Shown piece by piece: positions 1 to 5,318 of a stretch of 6,159 bases of DNA. A program made the position numbers and the translations under genes. Source of the stretch: Novosphingobium sp. (GTDB lineage: Bacteria > Pseudomonadota > Alphaproteobacteria > Sphingomonadales > Sphingomonadaceae); assembly GCA_020853995.1 (NCBI GenBank), contig JADYXV010000343.1:1-6159 (forward strand), in the 5' to 3' direction. Below the pieces are notes generated by a model. The model saw nothing but the letters and a program-made list of their open reading frames with translations, was not told the origin of the DNA and made no database searches. Every line of letters begins with the position of its first letter. The stretch's first letter is position 1.

Positions 1-772
1 CACGGATTGCGAGCGCAAACTGGCTGAACATGTCCTGCCCGGGATTGGCGCGGCGCTCACGCAACAGCTTGCCGAAGTAATCGACCATCAACCGCCGCCC
101 GGCCACACCCTTGCCCATCTTGGTGAACGGCAAAGGCTTGCGCACCACCCCGACCGAGGCCTGCACCATATCGACAAAGGCCTTGTTCAGGACATCGGCT
201 TCAGGCCCCAAAGGGAGCCCCAGGAAGCTTGATGCCGCCGTATCAAGGGTCAGGGCCTTGATCGCGTCATAGAACGCCATGGAGCCGCCCCAGCGGTCCA
301 CCGCAGCGCCAATGTCAGAGTTCAGCACACCGCAATAGGCGCGCATCGGTTCAGGCTTGAATGCAATCGACAGGGCGCGGCGATCGGCGCGGTGGGGTTC
401 GAAATCCATCAGCATCAGCCCGCGGGGAAACAGCAGGTTGAGCATGGGGCCCCAGCCCTGTTCGTTCGAGAACAGCTTGTCACGATCAAACAGCACCAGT
501 TCGTTGGCATCAGCGCCAATCAGGTTCACCCCGCGCCGCCCGAAGCTGCGGGTACGGAAAACCGGGCCATAGGTTTCCAGCATGCGCTGCTGGAAGCCCG
601 TAGGATCAGACAATTGCATGATCGTGGTGCCCAGCACCGGCCAGCCGTCTTCGCCAGGGATATGGTCAAGCTTGTGATCACCGCCCAGCCGTACCCAGTG
701 GGGATTGGCGCGTTCGGTGTGGAGTCCGGCGGTGTGGAGTTCAGCCTTCAGGTCCGGCGCGATGCTGGCCAT
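1..772 (-). CDS. Cytochrome P450, N-terminal part (cut by window edge)
   Basis: This is a heme-thiolate monooxygenase, which would use electrons from a redox partner to hydroxylate a small hydrophobic substrate; the substrate cannot be told from this part. The visible 257 residues begin at an ATG (770-772) preceded by a GGGAG ribosome binding site with a 5-nt spacer. Residues 39-48 are the proline-rich P450 entry (PGEDGWPVLG). Residues 124-134 (FEPHRADRRAL) fit the helix C motif, with His127 and Arg131 in the positions that bind heme propionate. No signal peptide or membrane anchor is seen, so it is probably soluble and cytoplasmic, as most bacterial P450s are. The I-helix threonine, the ExxR motif and the Cys heme ligand should lie beyond the left edge, so the family (CYP number) and intactness cannot be judged. 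It lies 82 bp downstream of ferrochelatase on the same strand, which would suit a heme enzyme. P450 identity is confident; subfamily is not. Confidence 0.9.
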   Translation of the reverse strand, partial: MASIAPDLKAELHTAGLHTERANPHWVRLGGDHKLDHIPGEDGWPVLGTTIMQLSDPTGFQQRMLETYGPVFRTRSFGRRGVNLIGADANELVLFDRDKLFSNEQGWGPMLNLLFPRGLMLMDFEPHRADRRALSIAFKPEPMRAYCGVLNSDIGAAVDRWGGSMAFYDAIKALTLDTAASSFLGLPLGPEADVLNKAFVDMVQASVGVVRKPLPFTKMGKGVAGRRLMVDYFGKLLRERRANPGQDMFSQFALAIR

Positions 773-777
773 GGTAT

Positions 778-802
778 CTCCCGGTTCTTGCTATTTAACC
801 GG
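778..802 (-). promoter_or_regulatory. Leader hairpin overlapping the P450 ribosome binding site
   Basis: A perfect 6-bp inverted repeat (CCGGTT at 781-786, AACCGG at 797-802) with a 10-nt loop lies just upstream of the P450 start codon. In the transcript its 3' arm covers the first two bases of the GGGAG ribosome binding site (778-782). Folding could therefore lower translation initiation. The stem is short and has a large loop, so it may be only marginally stable. The repeat is seen directly; the regulatory role is inference. Confidence 0.35.
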
Positions 803-810
803 TCAATTAA
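791..810. promoter_or_regulatory. Candidate operator: 20-bp imperfect palindrome upstream of P450
   Basis: The sequence CTATTTAACCGGTCAATTAA is an imperfect inverted repeat centred on ACCGGT, between bases 800 and 801, with 7 of 10 positions symmetric. Its core TTAACCGGTCAA is 10/12 palindromic. The size and symmetry suit a dimeric repressor such as a TetR-type protein. It lies 18 bp upstream of the P450 start. A weak promoter (TTGGCG, 16-bp spacer, TTAATT; 832 to 805 on the minus strand) would have its -10 inside the palindrome, as expected for repression. No regulator gene is present in the window. The symmetry is seen; the function and the promoter are inference. Confidence 0.35.
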
Positions 811-838
811 CATGCCTTCCATCAGACGCCAAGCCCGA

Positions 839-864
839 TTAGATCCAGATGATCCTAGATCCAG
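839..864. repeat. Short direct repeat at the hemH stop codon
   Basis: Two 10-base copies, TTAGATCCAG (839-848) and CTAGATCCAG (855-864), differ at one base and are 16 bp apart. On the coding strand they read CTGGATCTAG and CTGGATCTAA. The first contains the last Trp-Ile codons and the stop of hemH; the second follows it in a different frame. This looks like a small tandem duplication at the gene end or chance. No function is assigned. Confidence 0.45.
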
Positions 865-1868
865 CCTGCCAATTCGCGCCGCACCAGCGTTTCCAGCAAG
901 CCCATACCTTCGTCGCCATCGTTCAGGCACGTGAGCGAGGCAAAGTGCGTACCGCCTGCCTCGAAGAAATCTTCCTTGCCGCGAATGGAAAGTTCTTCCA
1001 GCGTTTCAAGGCAATCGGCCGAAAATCCCGGCGCGGCAATGGCGATGGCCTTGGTGCCCTTCTGTCCTTCGGCGATCAGCACGGTGTCCGTTGCCGGTTC
1101 CAGCCACTTGGCGCGGCCAAAGCGCGATTGGAACGTGGTTTCAATGCGCAGGCCGGGGTGCGTGGCGGCAAAGCGTTCCGACACCAGCCGCGCGGTCTTG
1201 CGGCAGTGGCAGTGATAGGGATCCCCCAGCAGCAGCGTGCGTTCCGGCATGCCGTGAAAGCTCAGCATCAAAAGCTCGGGCTTGAAATCCAGCGCATCGA
1301 TCTGGCGGCCAAGATCGGCATGCAGCGCGCCGATATAGGCCGGATCATCGTGATAGGGCGGTAGCGTGCGCAGCGCGGGCAAGCGGCGACGTGCCTTGAT
1401 CCAGTCGGCCACGGCATCCAGCGCCGAAGCCGTCGTTGCACCCGAATAGTGCGGATAGAGCGGGGCGACGAGGATGCGCTCGCATCCCGCTTCCAACAGG
1501 GCATCCAGTTCCTTCGCCATCGCAGGCGATTGATAACGCATGGCGTGGCGCACGATGGCCGCATCACCCAGCCGCACTTGCAACGCGCGGGCCTGTGCGG
1601 CGGTAATCGCTGCCAGAGGCGATCCTTCGTCCGACCAGACCTGGGCATAAGCATGGGCCGACTCTTTGGGGCGGGTGTTCAGGATTTTAAGGCGCAGGAT
1701 CGGCTGCCAGATAAACGACGGGATTTCGACCACGCGCTTGTCCGACAGGAACTCTTTGAGATAGCGCTTTACCGATGGGATATCGGGCGCATCAGGCGTG
1801 CCAAGGTTAACAACAAGAACGCCGACTTTGCCGGTAGCGATAGTCGGGTGATCAGCAGGGCGTTGCAT
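855..1868 (-). CDS. hemH: Ferrochelatase (protoheme ferro-lyase)
   Basis: It inserts Fe2+ into protoporphyrin IX to make protoheme, the final step of heme synthesis, in the cytoplasm or at the inner membrane face. The 337 residues match the usual bacterial length of about 310-350. Visible landmarks are VLVVNLGTPDAPD (17-29), the EGSPL segment (81-85), the ferrochelatase signature LMLSFHGMPER...GDPY (200-218) with the metal-site His205, and PGFSADCLETLEEL (280-293), where Glu288 aligns by motif with the second catalytic residue. The ATG start has an AAAGGA ribosome binding site (1874-1879) 5 nt upstream. The gene begins 18 bp after the stop of the molybdenum hydroxylase gene, so the two are probably co-transcribed. 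There are five cysteines (129, 220, 222, 286, 314) and no C-terminal three-Cys extension as in animal enzymes; whether it carries a [2Fe-2S] cluster, as some bacterial ferrochelatases do, is open. Identification is secure. Confidence 0.97.
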   Translation of the reverse strand: MQRPADHPTIATGKVGVLVVNLGTPDAPDIPSVKRYLKEFLSDKRVVEIPSFIWQPILRLKILNTRPKESAHAYAQVWSDEGSPLAAITAAQARALQVRLGDAAIVRHAMRYQSPAMAKELDALLEAGCERILVAPLYPHYSGATTASALDAVADWIKARRRLPALRTLPPYHDDPAYIGALHADLGRQIDALDFKPELLMLSFHGMPERTLLLGDPYHCHCRKTARLVSERFAATHPGLRIETTFQSRFGRAKWLEPATDTVLIAEGQKGTKAIAIAAPGFSADCLETLEELSIRGKEDFFEAGGTHFASLTCLNDGDEGMGLLETLVRRELAGWI

Positions 1869-1886
1869 CAGAATCCTTTGGAAGGG

Positions 1887-4196
1887 TTATAAACCTTCGG
1901 AAATCAGCGGCAGGCGGCGGAAACGCGCGCCTGTGGCAGAGAATAAAGCATTGGCAACAGCAGGAGCCACGGCAACCATACCCAGTTCACCAGAGTCGAA
2001 CGGCTCTGCCTTGCTGTCGGCAAAGGCAATATCAACCTTGGGGCAATCGGCAAGCAAAGGCAGTCCCAGTTGTGATAAACGGCCTGCCTTGGGGCGGCCT
2101 TTAGCATAACTTGTCGATCCGCCAACTGCATGGGCCAGACCAAACATCAGCCCCCCTTCGATTTGCTGGCGGGCAATGCCCATATTCACAATCCGGCCAA
2201 TGTCCACATAAGCACTGATCCGTTCCACCCGCACCACGCCTGCTTCGGCGCGGGCCGTGGCCACAACTGCGATAAAGCCCGAACGCGGCACATCCTGACC
2301 GGTGGCAAGGTCCATGCGGTGGCACGCAATGCCTTGCCCCGATGCTTCAACCCCGCCGTCCCACTGCGCCAGACGGGCCACCCCGCTCAGGCAATCGACC
2401 AGCCGGGGCTGGCCTTCCAGCATCCCGATGCGGAACGACAGAGGCTCCTTATTGGCCAAATGCGCCAGTTCATCAATGAAGCTTTCGGTGAAGAACGCGG
2501 TATAGCCATGCGCCTGTCCGCGAAACCGCGCTGTGGGCAGGTCAATCGCCACGGGCACATGGTCCACCGCCTTTTCAGGGATGCGGTAAAGCGGCATCGC
2601 GCCTTCGCAGGCCATCGCATCGGCGCTGTCCTGCAAGCCCAGCGCATCGGCAATGCCCCAGCCATCCAGCAACCGTGCCCCTGATTCGCGCGCTGTTGCG
2701 GGCACCGCCAGCCGCGCCCGCCAGCCCAGCACACGAATCTTGTCGAGGCTTAGCGCGCCATCCAGTTGCGCTGACAGAGCCGTGCGCGGCACGCCCGCCA
2801 GCGATTCCTGCCAGCGCGAATATGTCAGCTGGACCGGCTTGTTCAGTGTGGTGGCAATGGCGGAAACTTCAGCCGCGATCCGCACATCCAGCCGCGCATC
2901 AAAGCTGCCGCCGGCATGCATCGGGTAGACAATCACATCATGGCGCGAGAGGCCCGCTGCCTTGGCCGCCGCCCGCCTTGCGCGTTCGGGCGCTTGCGTG
3001 GCGATCCACAATTCCAGCTTGCCCTGCCGCATCCGCGCAGTAGCGCTGGCGGTTTCCAGCGGAGCGTGCAGTGCCGGTTCCACATCGTACCGCGCTGAAA
3101 GGCCGGGCTTTTCCAGCAGCGCATCTGGATCACCTTGCGCAAAGACGCGGACCGGATCGCCCTTGTTCAAGGCCTTGTCGATAGCGATCAGCGTCTTTTC
3201 GCTTTCTGCCACAGGCCCGTCCGCCTTGAATTGCGGCTCCATGGCGCGCACCGCCTTGTCGGCGGCGTGCCAATTGGTGGCAACGGCGGCCAGCCAGCGC
3301 TTGGCCCGCACCACGCCCACAAGCCCGCGCACCGTGGCAGCGGCTTGCTTGTCATAGCTGGACAGAATGGTTGCACCCTGCGGCCCATGCGCGATGGCGG
3401 CAAAGACCATACCGGGCAGGCGCACATCGCCCGCAAAGGTAAAGCTGCCATCAACTTTGGCGGGAAGATCAAGCCGGGGATGGCGCGGCGGTGCGCCTTC
3501 GGGAAACTGGCCGGGAGGCTCGCGCGGCGGATCGGCCCGCAGCACCGGAATACTTGGCGGATCGTAGGCCACCGCGCTGTCCAGCAGTTCGGCAAAGGAT
3601 GCGCGCTTGCCTTGGTACAGCACCTCGCTGTCCTTGGTGTCACACTCTTCCCAGCCGACGCCCCACCGGTCTGCCGCTGCTTGCGCCATCATGGCCCGCA
3701 GCGCAGCGCCCGCTTCGCGCAAAGGCGTTTCAAAGGCCGCCAGCGCGGTGCCATCAGCGGTAATCATCAGCGGTTCGCGTTCGGCATGAAGGCGCGGGAG
3801 AATGCCTGCAGAATCAGCGCCCAGCGATGCGAACGCAGGCATCCACAACGGTGCCCAATGTGCCGAAAGCACCGCATCGGCATAAGCGGGGCTGATCGGT
3901 GAAGCCTCAACCGCAACCTTGCGCCAGTCAGCCCCTGCCTCGTCTGCGATGATCTGCGCCACCAGTGTGGTGATGCCCTGCCCCATTTCGCAAAACGGCA
4001 CCGCGATTGTCAGCATGCAGTCGATCTTCCCACTCGAAGACCGGACTTTGCCCACTTTCAGGAAGGCGTCGACAACGTGTTCGTCCTTGCCTGCCACCAG
4101 CGGCACGGCATGGCGGCGCGGGATGAGCGGAAAGGCGATGAGCAGCGCGCCGCCCACCCCTGCTCCTACCAGCAGCCCTCGCCGTGTCAGCCGCAT
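1887..4196 (-). CDS. IorB-like molybdopterin-binding hydroxylase large subunit, Tat signal
   Basis: This is a molybdenum-cofactor subunit of the xanthine dehydrogenase/aldehyde oxidase family, nearest in layout to isoquinoline 1-oxidoreductase beta subunit (IorB). Such enzymes hydroxylate N-heterocycles or oxidise aldehydes; the substrate here is unknown. Residues 1-22 form a twin-arginine signal (LTRRGLLVG, then a hydrophobic stretch). No clear AxA cleavage site is seen, so it may stay as a membrane anchor, with the body in the periplasm. Further landmarks are CEMGQG (69-74), a hammerhead-like domain (about 241-326), the cofactor-binding region QAPERARRAA...AGGSFDARL (401-436), a substrate-channel segment TAFFTESFIDELAH (566-579) and the C-terminal SGELGM...APAVANALFSATG (735-756), with Glu737 as the expected catalytic base. 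The usual GGGFG is GGSFD here. The 769 aa are close to IorB size. The start lies 6 bp after the mrp stop with no clear ribosome binding site, suggesting translational coupling. No [2Fe-2S] partner gene is adjacent. Confidence 0.88.
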   Translation of the reverse strand: MRLTRRGLLVGAGVGGALLIAFPLIPRRHAVPLVAGKDEHVVDAFLKVGKVRSSSGKIDCMLTIAVPFCEMGQGITTLVAQIIADEAGADWRKVAVEASPISPAYADAVLSAHWAPLWMPAFASLGADSAGILPRLHAEREPLMITADGTALAAFETPLREAGAALRAMMAQAAADRWGVGWEECDTKDSEVLYQGKRASFAELLDSAVAYDPPSIPVLRADPPREPPGQFPEGAPPRHPRLDLPAKVDGSFTFAGDVRLPGMVFAAIAHGPQGATILSSYDKQAAATVRGLVGVVRAKRWLAAVATNWHAADKAVRAMEPQFKADGPVAESEKTLIAIDKALNKGDPVRVFAQGDPDALLEKPGLSARYDVEPALHAPLETASATARMRQGKLELWIATQAPERARRAAAKAAGLSRHDVIVYPMHAGGSFDARLDVRIAAEVSAIATTLNKPVQLTYSRWQESLAGVPRTALSAQLDGALSLDKIRVLGWRARLAVPATARESGARLLDGWGIADALGLQDSADAMACEGAMPLYRIPEKAVDHVPVAIDLPTARFRGQAHGYTAFFTESFIDELAHLANKEPLSFRIGMLEGQPRLVDCLSGVARLAQWDGGVEASGQGIACHRMDLATGQDVPRSGFIAVVATARAEAGVVRVERISAYVDIGRIVNMGIARQQIEGGLMFGLAHAVGGSTSYAKGRPKAGRLSQLGLPLLADCPKVDIAFADSKAEPFDSGELGMVAVAPAVANALFSATGARFRRLPLISEGL

Positions 4197-4202
4197 TGAC
4201 GA

Positions 4203-5168
4203 TCAGCGCTTTGCGTCAAGCCACGCGAGTACGCCGCGCGCGATGGACAAGAACGCCTCGGCCTGCGGCGTGTCACCGGCTGCGGGCGGGTTTCCGGCAT
4301 CGCTTTCCTGCCGGATTGCCAGATCAAGCGGAACACGTCCCAGAAACGGCAAGCCCATGGTTTTGGCAGCGGCCTCTGCGCCACCATGACCGAACGGATC
4401 GCTCGCCTCGCCGCAATGCGGACAGATATAACCCGCCATATTCTCAACCATACCGATCAATGGCACCTGCCCCTGTTCGAACAGGCCGATCGCGCGGGTG
4501 GCATCCATCAGCGCCAGATCCTGCGGCGTGGAAACGATCACCGCGCCTGCGGGCTTGTGCTTGGAAAGCATGGTCAATTGCACATCGCCTGTACCTGGCG
4601 GCAAATCGACAATGATGATTTCCGTCTCGCCCCAATGGGCATCGATCAACTGGTTCAGCGCATTGCCCGCCATCGGCCCGCGCCAGGCAATGGCTTGTCC
4701 CGGTTGGACAAGGTGACCCATTGACAGCATCGGCACGCCATAAGGGCTTGGTATCGGGATCATCTTGTTGCCCTCGGCTTCGGGACGGCGGCCTTCGGTG
4801 GACAGCAGGCGCGGCTGCGACGGGCCATAGATATCGGCATCGACCAGCCCGACCTTGCGGCCCAGCCGCGCCATGGCCACGGCCAGATTGGCCGACAGCG
4901 TCGATTTGCCAACGCCGCCCTTGCCCGATCCCACGGCGATGATGACGCGCGCCTTGCGTTCAGCCGTCATGCCAAGGCGCAGATCTGAAACGCCTGCTTT
5001 GCGCGCGGCATCGCGCACGGCCATTTCCAGCTTGTCACGGTCCAGCCGTTCCAGCCCGCCCACTTCCAGCATGATCGTCGCCACGCCGTCTGCCAGCTTG
5101 CACGTTTGCAACCTGTCGCCTGCTGCGGTGGCCAATGCGGCGCGTAAAGCCTCTTCTGTAATGTCCAC
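4203..5168 (-). CDS. mrp: Mrp/ApbC/NBP35-family P-loop Fe-S cluster carrier
   Basis: This is a cytoplasmic ParA/MinD-like ATPase thought to bind and deliver Fe-S clusters to apoproteins (the ApbC/Nbp35 role). The 321 residues comprise a short N-terminal MIP18/DUF59-like domain (about 1-66), then the deviant Walker A GSGKGGVGKST (80-90, with signature Lys83 and Lys88), the switch segment DADIYGPS (110-117), Walker B IIIVDLPPGTGD (184-195) and the CPHC pair Cys249/Cys252 that bridges a cluster between two subunits. All key residues are present. The start is GTG (5166-5168), supported by AGGA 6 nt upstream. It is the first gene of a probable mrp-Mo hydroxylase-hemH operon and is divergent from hflK. 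Its Fe-S role fits a downstream enzyme family that needs Fe-S clusters, but Mrp is a general housekeeping factor, so specificity is not implied. The family call is secure; apbC is the alternative symbol. Confidence 0.96.
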   Translation of the reverse strand: MDITEEALRAALATAAGDRLQTCKLADGVATIMLEVGGLERLDRDKLEMAVRDAARKAGVSDLRLGMTAERKARVIIAVGSGKGGVGKSTLSANLAVAMARLGRKVGLVDADIYGPSQPRLLSTEGRRPEAEGNKMIPIPSPYGVPMLSMGHLVQPGQAIAWRGPMAGNALNQLIDAHWGETEIIIVDLPPGTGDVQLTMLSKHKPAGAVIVSTPQDLALMDATRAIGLFEQGQVPLIGMVENMAGYICPHCGEASDPFGHGGAEAAAKTMGLPFLGRVPLDLAIRQESDAGNPPAAGDTPQAEAFLSIARGVLAWLDAKR

Positions 5169-5174
5169 ACGAAA

Positions 5175-5178
5175 TCCT
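5175..5178 (-). promoter_or_regulatory. Ribosome binding site for mrp, supports the GTG start
   Basis: AGGA on the minus strand lies 6 nt upstream of the GTG at 5166-5168. Starting there gives the MDITEEAL N-terminus and keeps the whole N-terminal domain. No upstream ATG in this frame gives a better start, so GTG is the likely initiator. A stronger-looking AGGAGG further upstream (5195-5200) is followed by no start codon in range. Confidence 0.6.
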
Positions 5179-5228
5179 AAGCTAAACTCTCGCCAGCCTC
5201 CTAGCAGATGAATTTTGGGGAATGGACA

Positions 5229-5241
5229 CTGTTTTTAACAG
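5229..5241. promoter_or_regulatory. 13-bp inverted repeat in the mrp-hflK divergent region
   Basis: CTGTTTTTAACAG has perfect 5-bp arms (CTGTT/AACAG) around a 3-bp centre. It lies in the 150-bp gap between the divergent mrp and hflK genes, 11 to 23 bp upstream of the candidate hflK -10 hexamer, so it overlaps the -35 region. It could be an operator serving one or both genes. The arms are short and chance is possible. It does not match the E. coli LexA spacing (CTGT-N8-ACAG) or the alphaproteobacterial SOS box. Confidence 0.25.
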
Positions 5242-5251
5242 AAACGCTTCC

Positions 5252-5257
5252 TATAAC
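5252..5257 (+). promoter_or_regulatory. Candidate -10 element of the hflK promoter
   Basis: TATAAC matches the sigma-70 -10 consensus TATAAT at five of six positions. It lies 61 bp upstream of the chosen hflK start. No good -35 hexamer is seen at 16-18 bp spacing. Transcription would begin near 5264-5265, leaving a leader of about 54 nt before the start at 5319. Confidence 0.4.
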
Positions 5258-5307
5258 GGGTAGCATGAACGAACAGGTTGGATGGATCGCGCGATTGGGC
5301 CGGGAAC

Positions 5308-5312
5308 GGGGA
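5308..5312 (+). promoter_or_regulatory. Ribosome binding site for hflK, favours the start at 5319
   Basis: GGGGA lies 6 nt upstream of the ATG at 5319. The in-frame ATG further upstream (5265) has only a GGG with a 4-nt spacer and sits at the predicted transcription start. This is why the downstream ATG was chosen. Confidence 0.55.
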
Positions 5313-5318
5313 TTTTTC

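Noticed and set aside
781..802. Intrinsic terminator after hemH
   Set aside because: The 6-bp stem has a 10-nt loop, is not followed by a T run on the minus strand, and lies next to the P450 ribosome binding site.
392..934. 180-codon open frame on the plus strand over the P450 start
   Set aside because: It is antisense to the P450, crosses the intergenic gap and the hemH end, has a low-complexity product with no recognisable family, and no good ribosome binding site.
849..1364. 171-codon open frame on the plus strand inside hemH
   Set aside because: It is antisense to the clearly identified ferrochelatase; long antisense frames are common in GC-rich coding DNA.
3135..3902. 255-codon open frame on the plus strand inside the Mo-hydroxylase gene
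   Set aside because: The opposite strand encodes a full-length recognisable family protein; the plus-strand product is rich in Arg, His and Gly with no domain features.
5229..5241. Possible LexA/SOS box at CTGTTTTTAACAG
   Set aside because: The spacing between CTGT and ACAG is 5, not 8 as in the E. coli box, and it does not match the direct-repeat SOS box of alphaproteobacteria.
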